Below, one piece after another: positions 8,956 to 17,046 of a stretch of DNA of 64,000 nt. The stretch covers positions 1 to 64,000 of the forward strand of contig CATXWM010000005.1 in the NCBI GenBank assembly GCA_958403205.1, written 5' to 3'. A program made the position numbers and the translations under genes. The stretch's first letter is position 1. Every line of letters begins with the position of its first letter. Under the pieces are notes generated by a model that was given only the letters and a program-made list of their open reading frames with translations, was not told the origin of the DNA and made no database searches. The DNA is from an uncultured Collinsella sp. Lineage in GTDB: Bacteria > Actinomycetota > Coriobacteriia > Coriobacteriales > Coriobacteriaceae.

Positions 8956-9542
8956 GCGCGGCCTTTGACCTGGTCCTTTTTAGGCGTGATGAGGTTGGAG
9001 ACCGCCTTGTACACCGCAAGCGTCAATACCGAATTAAGCACGGTCTTGATAAGGTTGAACGGCAGCACGGCAGGAATCATGAGCGGGGCGATCACATCGA
9101 CCGAGCCATACCAGAACCAAACGCCGATGGTCAGGTTCGCAACCATGGACAGCGCCGTAGCGGCAATGACGCCGAGCACCAGACCAATCACGGCACCCTT
9201 GTAGGTGTGCATCTTTTGGTAGACGATCGCCGCGGGCAGAATAAAGCCCAGCGTAGCGACCAAGTTCATAAGCGCGCCGACCCAGTCACCCGTGGTGAGC
9301 GCATGGATAACGATCGCCATGGCGGCAACAGCAGTACCGGCACCGGGACCGTACGCAAACCCGCACACCATCGCCGGCACCAGCGACGGGTCATACGTCA
9401 AAAACGGCGCCGAAGGAAGGATGGGCAGCTGCACGTACATAAACAGGGCGCCCAAGGCGCACATCAACGCCATGGTAACGAGCTGTTTGGTGCTCCACCT
9501 ATTCGTGTTCTCAAAATGGATATGCTGCGACTGTTCAGACAT
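8952..9542 (-). CDS. ribU: Riboflavin ECF transporter S component
   Basis: Integral membrane substrate-binding subunit with about six hydrophobic segments (KQLVTMALMCALGALFMYVQ, then four to five more). The open frame begins at 9563, but that ATG is the conserved AUG of the FMN riboswitch; the ATG at 9542 (MSEQSQH) has an AGGTGAT site and is preferred, giving 196 residues. The substrate call rests mainly on the FMN riboswitch directly upstream, which normally controls riboflavin uptake or synthesis; the protein family alone would only give an S component. Overlaps ecfA by 4 bases. Confidence 0.88.
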   Translation of the reverse strand: MSEQSQHIHFENTNRWSTKQLVTMALMCALGALFMYVQLPILPSAPFLTYDPSLVPAMVCGFAYGPGAGTAVAAMAIVIHALTTGDWVGALMNLVATLGFILPAAIVYQKMHTYKGAVIGLVLGVIAATALSMVANLTIGVWFWYGSVDVIAPLMIPAVLPFNLIKTVLNSVLTLAVYKAVSNLITPKKDQVKGRA

Positions 9543-9551
9543 AAGATCACC

Positions 9552-9736
9552 TGCCTCTTTCATCCGGACTCTAACCGTTGGTACTGGGATCTCACCAGTT
9601 CAGCCGGCATGCGAACCAACGCACACCCGGGTCGCGGACTCATCGGCTCGGTCGCAGACACCTCGCCTGCGCCACGGTACCCCTTTGGCACCGCCCGATT
9701 TACCGCCAGTGGGGAATTCCACCCCGCCCTGAAACA
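9552..9736 (-). promoter_or_regulatory. FMN riboswitch (RFN element)
   Basis: The minus strand reads through the conserved blocks of the RFN element in order: GGGCGGGGUGGAAUUCCCC, CUGGCGGUAAAUC, GAGCCGAUGAGUCCGCGA, CUGGUGAGAUCCCAG, CCAACGGUUAGAGUCCGGAU and GAAAGAGG. The basal P1 pairing partners lie at the two ends. Its 3' end is about 10 bases before the ribU start, so control is likely by masking the ribosome site or by termination. FMN would switch off riboflavin import. Confidence 0.95.
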
Positions 9737-10119
9737 GCAATTGCAAGTGTAGCACCAGTAGGCTTTCGCGCAAGTATGCCAAGGGTAATTTATGGTAGGG
9801 AAACGCCCCACAAATACGCCCGGGATAGAGCGGCGCAACAACAATGCTGCAGCACGCTAACAACTGATCGCAGGCAAGTACGAAAGATCAAGAAGGGCAG
9901 TCAACACAGAATTCCCCGAAGTGCAAAGGGCGCGATTCCACAATCTAACCCGAATTCCACCACAAATTGCTGAGTCAATGGATGTAGACTCAAGCCAGAC
10001 AGAAAATTAGGTTTTCCGCCATCTCCCTGTCCTCCGTTTTTTGAAGACCTCCGACAGTGGCTCCAATCTTTAGCCGGAGTACCACAGCTCGGGGGTCAAT
10101 TCATGTAGCAGGAGATATC
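9737..10119. other. Intergenic region, no gene seen
   Basis: This gap between the ribU leader and the NYN gene has lower GC than its surroundings, like the NYN gene that follows. It must contain the ribU promoter (minus) and a promoter for the NYN gene (plus), but I could not pick clear -35/-10 pairs. No convincing RNA, repeat or small coding frame with a ribosome site was seen. Confidence 0.5.
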
Positions 10120-10815
10120 ATGACAAGAACCGCTGTCCTAATCGATGGAAATTTCTTCCTGAAACGAGCGCGCAGGCTATGGGGAGACACTTCACCCGAA
10201 AAGCGCGCATCGGAATGTCATGCCTATGCCCTGCGGCACATATCCGCTAAACGAAAGATGACGCTAGAATACGGCGACCGCTCCCTATACAGAATCTTCT
10301 TCTACAACTGTCCACCACTAGAAAACGGCACTTTTAAGCAGCCCTGGGACGAACACAATACCGTGTTCAGCCGGAAGCATCCCTCCAATGTATGGATGTC
10401 CGATTTCCACGCAGCCCTCGGGGAGAAGAGGAAAGTTGCGATGCGCATGGGCGAACTACGCTCAGCGAACGCGCATTACAACTTGAAATAAGAATCGCTC
10501 AAGAAGCTACTCAAGGGTGAGTTGACAACAACCGACCTCGGGCAGGAAGATTTCACCCTCGTTGGGTTAAAGCAATCCGGTGTTGACATGAGAATCGGAC
10601 TCGATGTCGCCTCGCTCGCCCATGGGAGAACTGTTGATCAAATCGTTCTCATAGCTGGTGACACAGACTTCATCCCAGTCGCAAAAACGGCCAGAAGGGC
10701 AGGACTCGATTTCCTAATCGATCCGATGGGCCACCATCTGCCTAGCGAGCTCATTCTTCAATCTGATGGCATCGAAGATATATCGAATGAGTTCGATCCT
10801 GCCAAAGTCAGATAG
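10120..10815 (+). pseudogene. NYN (LabA/DUF88, PIN-like) protein, broken by one in-frame stop
   Basis: One frame runs from an ATG at 10120 (after AGGAG) to 10815, interrupted only by a TAA at 10489-10491. The first part has the NYN start RTAVLIDGNFFLKRARRLWG with its acidic residue; the part after the stop has GVDMRIGLDVASLA and the metal-site motif LIAGDTDFIPVAKTARRAG. Both halves together make the full 231-codon NYN fold, a putative metal-dependent RNase. The same frame continues across the TAA, so this is a single nonsense change rather than a frameshift. GC and codon use are lower than in neighbouring genes, which suggests acquisition. A sequencing error or a recent null allele are the main alternatives. 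Confidence 0.8.
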
Positions 10816-10822
10816 CAAGTAA

Positions 10823-10849
10823 GGGGCCGTCCCGCGGGACGGCCCCTTT
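10823..10849 (+). terminator. Rho-independent terminator after NYN gene
   Basis: Arms GGGGCCGTCCC (10823-10833) and GGGACGGCCCC (10836-10846) with a two-base gap, followed by TTT. It starts 8 bp after the NYN stop. Confidence 0.8.
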
Positions 10850-10985
10850 CATAAACCTCGAGCAAGCCGTCTACCCAAGAACTTGCAAGACGCGAGTCGA
10901 GACGAGCCCGCCACTCAATTGAGCAGACAGTCGATTAAAGTCGAACAAATGAGAGATTTCGAAAAGTTGAACAATAATTCAGCAC

Positions 10986-11030
10986 AAAAAGGACCCCTTG
11001 TCCGCGGCTCCAAAGGAGCAGGACAAGGGG
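10986..11030 (-). terminator. Terminator of the groS-groL operon
   Basis: Arms CCCCTTGTCC (10994-11003) and GGACAAGGGG (11021-11030); on the minus strand the stem is followed by CCTTTTTG. It lies about 80 bp after the groL stop. The 135 bp between this hairpin and the NYN terminator show nothing else. Confidence 0.8.
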
Positions 11031-11112
11031 CCCCAATCTAACCGAGGACGTTCCGGAGAGAAACCCCGTCACGCCCCCGGATTCCCGGTGGGAGTTCTAG
11101 ACCTTGTCGGCC

Positions 11113-12750
11113 TTAGTACATACCGCCGCCCTGCTGACCAGCGGTAGCAGCAGCGATAGCATCCTCAAGCTGAGTGTTCTTGGGCACATCGGAGACGGTG
11201 GCCTCGGTGATGAGGATCAGGCTGGCGACAGAAGCAGCGTTCTGCAGGGTGACGCGGCTGACCTTGACGGGGTCGAGGACGCCCATCTCGATCATGTCGC
11301 CCCACTCGCCGTTGGCAGAGTTGAGACCCTGGCCGGCGGGCAACTCGGCAACCTTGTCGACCACGACAGCGCCCTCAAAACCAGCGTTCTTGGCGATGGT
11401 AGCGACCGGAGCGGTCAGAGCCTTCTTGACGATATCGACGCCAATCTTCTCCTCGGGGTCGTCGATCTCAACAGCGTCGAGCGCAGGAGCAGCGTCCATG
11501 AAGGCGACGCCGCCGCCAGCGACAATGCCCTCCTCGACAGCAGCGCGGGTAGCCTGCAGGGCGTCCTCGACGCGATGCTTGATCTCCTTGAGCTCAGACT
11601 CGGTAGCAGCGCCGACCTTGATGACGGCAACGCCACCGGAGAGCTTGGCCAGGCGCTCCTGGAGCTTCTCGCGGTCGAAGTCAGAGGTGGTGTTCTCCAT
11701 CTCGCCCTTGATCTGAGCGATACGGGCGTCGATGGCCTCCTTGGAGCCAGCGCCGCCGACGACGACGGTATTGTCCTTGGAGATGGTGACGGACTTAGCG
11801 GTACCGAGCATATCGGCGGTAATGTCAGCGACCTTCACGCCCAGCTCGTCCAGAGCGGCCTGGCCACCGGTGAGGACGGCGATGTCCTCGAGGATGCGCT
11901 TGCGGCGATCGCCGTAGCCCGGAGCCTTGACGGCGCAGACGTTGAGGGCGCCACGGATCTTGTTGAGGACCAGGGTCGGCAGAGCCTCGCCGTCGATGTC
12001 CTCAGCGATGATGAGCAGGCCACGGCCGGCGCGCTGGACAGCCTCGAGAACAGGCATGATGTCCTGAACGCTGGAGATCTTCTGGTCGGTGATGAGGATG
12101 TACGGATCCTTCATCACGGCCTCCATGCGGTCGTTGTCCGTGACGAAGTAAGCAGAGACATAGCCCTTGTCGAACTGCATGCCCTCGACGGTGTCGATGG
12201 TAATGTCGAACGTCTGGGAATCCTCGACGGTGATGACGCCGTCCTTGCCCACGACTTCCATGGCCTCGGCGATCTTCTCGCCAACCTCGGGGTCACCAGC
12301 GGAGATGGTGCCGACGGAAGCGATCTGCTCCTTGGTCTCGACCGGCTTGGCCTGCTTCTTCATCTCGGCGACGGCGGCGTTGACGGCCTTGTCGATGCCG
12401 CGACGGATGGCCAGCGGGTTAGCGCCGGCAGCGACGTTGCGCAGACCGTCGTTGACGATAGCCTGAGCGAGCAGGGTTGCGGTGGTGGTGCCGTCACCCA
12501 CGGTGTCGTTGGTCTTGGTGGCGACCTCCTTCACCAGCTGAGCGCCCATGTTCTCGATGTTGTCCTCGAGCTCGATCTCCTTAGCGACGGAAACGCCGTC
12601 GTTGGTGATGGTCGGGGCACCGAACGTGCGCTGCAGAGCGACGTAACGGCCCTTGGGGCCCATGGTGACGGTAACGGCGTCGGCCAGAGTGTTGACGCCC
12701 TTTGCGAGCTTGGCGCGGGCATCGGTGTTGAACGTAATGTTCTTTGCCAT
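11113..12750 (-). CDS. groL: 60 kDa chaperonin GroEL
   Basis: ATP-dependent folding chaperonin forming the double-ring cage. The 545-residue protein shows MGPKGRYVALQ near the N-terminus, the nucleotide motif GDGTTTATLLAQ, the segment RRGIDKAVNAAV, and a Gly/Met-rich tail ending GQQGGGMY. Length is standard. It follows groS by 96 bp with a purine-rich site (TTTTGGAGGA) before the ATG. Strong codon bias fits high expression. Confidence 0.98.
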   Translation of the reverse strand: MAKNITFNTDARAKLAKGVNTLADAVTVTMGPKGRYVALQRTFGAPTITNDGVSVAKEIELEDNIENMGAQLVKEVATKTNDTVGDGTTTATLLAQAIVNDGLRNVAAGANPLAIRRGIDKAVNAAVAEMKKQAKPVETKEQIASVGTISAGDPEVGEKIAEAMEVVGKDGVITVEDSQTFDITIDTVEGMQFDKGYVSAYFVTDNDRMEAVMKDPYILITDQKISSVQDIMPVLEAVQRAGRGLLIIAEDIDGEALPTLVLNKIRGALNVCAVKAPGYGDRRKRILEDIAVLTGGQAALDELGVKVADITADMLGTAKSVTISKDNTVVVGGAGSKEAIDARIAQIKGEMENTTSDFDREKLQERLAKLSGGVAVIKVGAATESELKEIKHRVEDALQATRAAVEEGIVAGGGVAFMDAAPALDAVEIDDPEEKIGVDIVKKALTAPVATIAKNAGFEGAVVVDKVAELPAGQGLNSANGEWGDMIEMGVLDPVKVSRVTLQNAASVASLILITEATVSDVPKNTQLEDAIAAATAGQQGGGMY

Positions 12751-12846
12751 GGTAGGTAATCCTCCAAAAGAAATGTGACTCGCGTCGCCGTTTCCGAGTC
12801 TTATACGACGGACGCGTTCAAAGACGAATCAGAGATTCTGACGAGA

Positions 12847-13140
12847 CTAGGCCTCGACGACGGCGTAGATGTCGTCGGCGCGCATCAGCAGATACTTCTC
12901 GCCGTCGACCTTGACCTCGTTGCCACCGAACTTACCGTAGATGACAACGTCGCCGACCTGAACGTCCATGGGGATGCGCTCGCCCTTGTCGTTGACCTTA
13001 CCGGCGCCCACGGCAACGATGGTGCCGCGCTGCGGCTTCTCCTGAGCGTTGCTGGCGATGTACAGACCAGAAGCGGTCTTCTGCTCGGCCTCGTCGGGCT
13101 TGACCAGGACGCGATCTGCAAGCGGCTTCAAAGACGACAT
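12847..13140 (-). CDS. groS: 10 kDa co-chaperonin GroES
   Basis: GroES lid of the GroEL cage. The frame extends upstream to 13173, but the ATG at 13140 (MSSLKPLADRVLVK) follows AAGGAGG at 7-8 bases and gives the standard 97 residues. Landmarks are KPLADRVLVKPDEAEQKTAS, the mobile loop region SGLYIASNAQEKPQRG, and GGNEVKVDGEKYLLM. It leads the groS-groL operon. I saw neither a CIRCE (TTAGCACTC-N9-GAGTGCTAA) nor a HspR HAIR box upstream; instead the leader holds a GC-rich hairpin. Confidence 0.97.
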   Translation of the reverse strand: MSSLKPLADRVLVKPDEAEQKTASGLYIASNAQEKPQRGTIVAVGAGKVNDKGERIPMDVQVGDVVIYGKFGGNEVKVDGEKYLLMRADDIYAVVEA

Positions 13141-13161
13141 GCTTGTTTCCTCCTTTGTGGG

Positions 13162-13182
13162 CCGCGCGGTCATGCCGCGCGG
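13162..13182 (-). promoter_or_regulatory. GC-rich hairpin in the groS leader
   Basis: Two copies of CCGCGCGG (13162-13169 and 13175-13182), each self-complementary, flank a 5-base loop and can form an 8-bp stem about 20 bases upstream of the groS start, close to the ribosome site. It could affect translation with temperature, but that is only an idea. Confidence 0.4.
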
Positions 13183-13277
13183 GTTAACCCTTTTTGTTTG
13201 CGTACGCGTTGAATGGTACCCACGAATGGCGGGTTATACAACACGGAGTCAAAAAATCTTATTTTTTGGCACTTAGA

Positions 13278-13488
13278 TTTTCTGAATGCCGGGGGATAAC
13301 TTAGCAGTGGCTCCCATGTGGCTCCGGAGGGGCGGGGCATAAGGTTTCCTGCTCGGGCAGTCCTGCTCGCACGAAGGCCACATTAAGTGGCCTTCGGCTC
13401 GTGCGGAACTCGCGATAAACCTTATGCCCCGCCCCTCCGGCGCCACACGGGAGCTGAGTCAACGTTATCGGGCCCGGCATTCAGAAAA
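13278..13488. repeat. 211-bp nested palindrome (MITE-like or long hairpin)
   Basis: Perfect 16-bp ends at 13278-13293 (TTTTCTGAATGCCGGG) and 13473-13488. Inside, in nested order: GATAAC/GTTATC, a 12-bp arm with one mismatch (CTCCCATGTGGC side), and a perfect 24-bp arm with core GGGGCGGGGCATAAGG; the tip holds GAAGGCCAC-ATTAA-GTGGCCTTC. The single mismatch is G-U on the minus strand and A-C on the plus strand. No flanking target duplication is evident (ACTTAGA versus GTCAGTG). It lies between the groS promoter region and the 3' end of the amidohydrolase gene. Confidence 0.85.
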
Positions 13489-13529
13489 GTCAGTGCAGCA
13501 AAATGGCGATGCGGATGGTGCGAACAAGA

Positions 13530-13558
13530 AAGGGGCACGTTGCTGAAACGTGCCCCTT
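13530..13558. terminator. Hairpin downstream of amidohydrolase
   Basis: Perfect 12-bp arms AAGGGGCACGTT and AACGTGCCCCTT around a 5-base loop. It forms a probable terminator block with the next hairpin; T-runs are short. Confidence 0.55.
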
Positions 13559-13559
13559 A

Positions 13560-13626
13560 AGTTGCGGTGGAATATGGACTGTTTTTGGCTGTTGAGGTGT
13601 TATTTAGTCCGTATTTCACCGCAACT
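13560..13626. repeat. AGTTGCGGTG palindrome, copy 1
   Basis: Arms of 21 bp (13560-13580 and 13606-13626) matching at 19 positions, with ends AGTTGCGGTG and CACCGCAACT. A second element with the same ends is at 58520-58586. It lies 18 bp past the stop of the 13645-15294 gene and may act as its terminator. Confidence 0.7.
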
Positions 13627-13644
13627 GAGGGGTGGGATGTGGGG

Positions 13645-15294
13645 TTAACGCTCGTAGATTAAGTTGCCTGCCAGGTAGGTGGCCTGAACCTTGGTGGCTT
13701 GCAGCTCTTGGGGGTCGATGGTGAGCGGGTTTTGGTCCAGGACTACCAGGTCGGCGTATTTGCCGGGCTCCAGGCTGCCGAGGTTTTGCTCGTCACCTGC
13801 CGCGTAAGCGCTGCCCAGGGTGTAGTTGCGCAGGGCTGTAGCCGCGTCGATGCGCTCGCTGGGAAGCCAGCCGCCCTCGGGCCAGTGGCTTTTGGGGTCT
13901 TGGCGCGTGATGGCCGTGTAGAGCACGTTCATGCTGGTAACGGCTGTGATGGGGCTATCGGTGCCGAAGGCTTGGCGGATGCCGCGCTGCTTATAGGTCG
14001 CGAACGGCCACATGATGCGGCTGCGTTCCAGGCCCAGGTCGCGCTCCGGGCCACCCGGGTCGAGCGTGATGTGGCAAGGCTGGCTCGAGGCAATGACGTT
14101 GAGTTTGCGCAGACGATCGATGTCACCGGGCAGCAAATTCTCCAGATGCTCGAGCGTGTTATGACCGCGCGGGGGCAGACCGTAGAGCTCTGCCGCCTCC
14201 TCAAAGATATCGAGCGCAGCATGAATGGCACCGTCGCCGATAACGTGGATGCGCACGGTGTGGCCACGCTCGGCTGCCGCTAGAACCAACTTGCGCATGC
14301 GCTCGACAGGAACCGTCAGACGACCCTGGTCGCCCGGGAAGCGCGGGTTGGTATAGGGCTCAGTCAGGTATGCGGTATGCTCGCTCGACACGCCGTCGAA
14401 GAACTGCTTAAAGCCTGGCGCCGAGAGCAGCGCGTTGTTCGCGTAGCGGGTCTGGAGTTCTTCCAAGCGCGATTGGTCATCCAGCAGCGTGGGGAACAGA
14501 TGGGCGCGAATGCCCAGCTTGCCGGCGGCCTGTAGCTTGTCGTAAACATCGTCGCGAATAAAGTCGCAGCCCGGCATGGGCATGAGCGACATATCGCAGA
14601 TTGAGGTGATGCCTTGCTCGGCCATACGCTTCATCTGGTCGGCGTAAGCGCTCGCGATGCGGTCCTCGCCAAGCCACTCAAGACAGCGCGGCAGCAGCTG
14701 CATAGCAGCTGCCTCGTGGGCAATACCCGTAAGCTCACCGTTTGAGTCTTTATCGTAGCTGCCACCCGCCGGCGGCTCGCTGTCACGCGTCACGCCGAGG
14801 GTTTCGAGTGCGTGGCTGTTGAGCCACAGGGTATGCCCATCGCCCGAATACATAACACAGGGGCGATCGGGGAAGGCGGCGTCGAGGGAAGCCTTGGTAG
14901 GATGCTCGGGCGGATCCCAGCGGTAATCGCGCCAGCCCTGGGTCACGACCCAGGCGTCATCGGGCAAGCCTTGGGAAAACTCGAGCGCATGCTGCACCAG
15001 TGCCGCCTCTGACGTGCCCATATCCATGAGCATGTACGGCGAGGAACCGACCGAGGTATGGAAGAAGTGCAGGTGCGCATCATGGAAACCGGGGCAGATA
15101 AATTGTTCGCCGTAATCGACCACCGGCGTGGCGGCAGGGGCGGCGGCAACCACGTCATCGGATGCGCCGACCGCGACGATGCGATCGCCCGCAATGGCAA
15201 TCGCCAGCTCGCGGGCGGTATCGATGCCGTCTTGGGCGGTAAAAACGTTCTTGGAGCGGATAATCCGATCGATATGCTGCATGGGCATCCCCAT
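13645..15294 (-). CDS. Metal-dependent amidohydrolase, YtcJ-like
   Basis: A 549-residue amidohydrolase-superfamily protein. The open frame continues far upstream, but that part is antisense to the M20 gene and is rejected. I place the start at 15294 (MGMPMQHID); ATGs at 15288 and 15282 are close alternatives. Motifs: metal-binding HDAHLHF after ICPGF, the YtcJ-type segment WVVTQGWRDYRW, HVIGDGAI (metal His), HNTLEHLENL, SQPCHI and the C-terminal FGTDSPI aspartate, ending with GSLEPGKYADLVVLD. It probably hydrolyses an amide or formamide; the natural substrate is unknown. It is divergent from the M20 gene across a 156-bp promoter region. Confidence 0.85.
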   Translation of the reverse strand: MGMPMQHIDRIIRSKNVFTAQDGIDTARELAIAIAGDRIVAVGASDDVVAAAPAATPVVDYGEQFICPGFHDAHLHFFHTSVGSSPYMLMDMGTSEAALVQHALEFSQGLPDDAWVVTQGWRDYRWDPPEHPTKASLDAAFPDRPCVMYSGDGHTLWLNSHALETLGVTRDSEPPAGGSYDKDSNGELTGIAHEAAAMQLLPRCLEWLGEDRIASAYADQMKRMAEQGITSICDMSLMPMPGCDFIRDDVYDKLQAAGKLGIRAHLFPTLLDDQSRLEELQTRYANNALLSAPGFKQFFDGVSSEHTAYLTEPYTNPRFPGDQGRLTVPVERMRKLVLAAAERGHTVRIHVIGDGAIHAALDIFEEAAELYGLPPRGHNTLEHLENLLPGDIDRLRKLNVIASSQPCHITLDPGGPERDLGLERSRIMWPFATYKQRGIRQAFGTDSPITAVTSMNVLYTAITRQDPKSHWPEGGWLPSERIDAATALRNYTLGSAYAAGDEQNLGSLEPGKYADLVVLDQNPLTIDPQELQATKVQATYLAGNLIYER

Positions 15295-15450
15295 CTCTGG
15301 CAGGAAATTCAACACTCCCGAGTGTACTCCCCCGCCCTTGCAACAAAACCCCAAGCGGCAAACGGCAACTTTACCAGCCCTAGCGGCAGGTGGCATACTG
15401 GAGAAAGCCTGTACGATTTTGCGATCGAGCCAACAAGGAGCAAATCGACC

Positions 15451-16914
15451 ATGACGAAGACCAAGGCACAGCAAATTATGGCGGCAACCGAGGTTCGCGC
15501 GGCAGACGACGTCACCGCGGCCATCCAGGATATCGCCGCCGAGTTTGAACCCTACATCATCAAGCAGCGCCGGCACTTCCATAAGCACCCGGAGTTGAGC
15601 CTTGCCGAGGAGCGCACGACTTCCGACATCGCCAACCAGCTCGACGCCATGAATATCCCCTACGAGCGTCCGCTCAAGACGGGCCTGGTGGCGACGCTTC
15701 GCGGCACCGCGCCGGATGCCTACCGCGAGGACGGCACGCCGCGCCGCCGCATCCTGCTGCGCGCCGATATCGACGCCCTGCCCGTCACTGAGCAGACCGG
15801 CGAGGAGTTCGCCAGCGTCAATGAGGGCTGCATGCACGCCTGCGGTCACGACTGCCATATCGCCATGATGCTCGGCACGCTGCAGATTCTGCGCCACATG
15901 ACCGATGACATCCACGGCGAGATTCGCATCGTATTCCAGCCCAGCGAGGAAAACGGCCAGGGCGCCAAACTCATGATTGGCACGGGTGTGCTCGACGGCG
16001 TCGATGGCGCCTACGCCGCGCACATCTGGAGCGAGGTCGACGCCGGTACCGTAAGCTGCGAGCCCGGCCCACGCATGGCAAACACCGACTGGTTCCGCAT
16101 CGACGTCCGCGGCACCTCGTGCCATGGCGCCATGCCCCAGCGCGGCCACGACGCCGTTATGGTTGCGGCAGAGATCGTCAACGCCCTGCAGACCATCGTC
16201 TCGCGCGAGATTAGCCCCTACGAACCCGCCGTCATCACCGTCGGCGAGCTGCACGGCGGCACCGCGCGCAACGTTATCGCCGGCACGGCGTACCTCGCCG
16301 GCACGGTGCGCACCTATGGCGACAAAACGCATGAGGAGATGCCCGAGCTTATGCGCCGCATCGTGGAGCACACCGCAGCAGCGCTAGGCGCCGAGGCCGA
16401 ACTCACCGACTACACCATCGCCAACTACAAGGTCGAAAACGATGCTGCCTCGAGCGAGCGCTGCCGCCAAGCTGTGCTCAAGTGCCTGGGCCCCGCAGGC
16501 GAGGGCCATTACCGCGGCACGCTTTCGGGCGAGGACTTCTCGGAGTATCTGCGCCGCGTACCGGGCGTGCTCGCCTTTGTTGGCACGCGCAACCCCCAGA
16601 TCGGCGCCACCTATGCCCAGCACTCCTGCTTCTATAAGATCGACGAGAGCGTGCTCGCCAAGGGCTCCATGGTAGCCGCTCAGTATGCCATCGACTTTTT
16701 GGCCGAGCCCACGCAAGAAGAGCTCGACGGCCCCACGATCGCCGCGGTTGCCGAGACCAATCCCGACCTGGCAGCCAAGCTGCGCTCTGCCAAGGCAACG
16801 GCCGCCGAGGCCCGCGACGCCGTGCACGACGCCCGCACCGCCCGCCATGCCGCAATCAAAGGCATCCACGATGCGCGGGCTGCCGCTCGCCACGAGGAGA
16901 AGCATGGCGAGTAG
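15451..16914 (+). CDS. M20 family metallopeptidase / amidohydrolase
   Basis: A 487-residue zinc hydrolase of the M20D (IAP/hippurate hydrolase-like) group. AAGGAG precedes the ATG at 15451. Landmarks: RRHFHKHPELS, the metal aspartate in LLRADIDALP, HACGHDCH with the metal cysteine and histidine, QPSEENGQGA with the catalytic Glu pair, GTSCHGAMPQRG in the dimer domain, and LSGEDFSEYLR near the end. A 70-residue C-terminal tail (DPL..KLRSAKATAAEARD) rich in Ala, Arg and His is extra to the family and probably helical. It may deacylate N-acyl amino acids or hippurate-like compounds. Confidence 0.88.
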   Translation: MTKTKAQQIMAATEVRAADDVTAAIQDIAAEFEPYIIKQRRHFHKHPELSLAEERTTSDIANQLDAMNIPYERPLKTGLVATLRGTAPDAYREDGTPRRRILLRADIDALPVTEQTGEEFASVNEGCMHACGHDCHIAMMLGTLQILRHMTDDIHGEIRIVFQPSEENGQGAKLMIGTGVLDGVDGAYAAHIWSEVDAGTVSCEPGPRMANTDWFRIDVRGTSCHGAMPQRGHDAVMVAAEIVNALQTIVSREISPYEPAVITVGELHGGTARNVIAGTAYLAGTVRTYGDKTHEEMPELMRRIVEHTAAALGAEAELTDYTIANYKVENDAASSERCRQAVLKCLGPAGEGHYRGTLSGEDFSEYLRRVPGVLAFVGTRNPQIGATYAQHSCFYKIDESVLAKGSMVAAQYAIDFLAEPTQEELDGPTIAAVAETNPDLAAKLRSAKATAAEARDAVHDARTARHAAIKGIHDARAAARHEEKHGE

Positions 16915-16942
16915 ACTGCAAGATTCTTCAAACACCCATTCA

Positions 16943-16992
16943 AAATAAAGAGAGGGCGGATGTTGGAACGAACATCCGCCCTCTCTTTATTT
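16943..16992. terminator. Bidirectional terminator
   Basis: Perfect 22-bp arms (16943-16964 and 16971-16992) around GGAACG, ending in ATTT on each strand. It lies between the converging M20 gene (plus) and zinc-ribbon gene (minus) and can serve both. Confidence 0.9.
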
Positions 16993-17046
16993 GTCAAGCG
17001 CTATTTCTACCATTTCAACCCCGTCCCCAAATGGCAGGCGGCAGGG

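Noticed and set aside
11104..12759. 551-codon open frame antisense to groL
   Set aside because: GC-rich third-position shadow of groL; no ribosome site and no family resemblance, while the minus strand is unmistakable GroEL.
13141..13300. CIRCE or HAIR heat-shock operator upstream of groS
   Set aside because: Neither TTAGCACTC-N9-GAGTGCTAA nor CTTGAGT-N7-ACTCAAG is present, even allowing mismatches.
15295..16371. 360-codon upstream extension of the amidohydrolase frame
   Set aside because: It is antisense to the M20 peptidase and has no protein-like features; the real enzyme begins near 15294.
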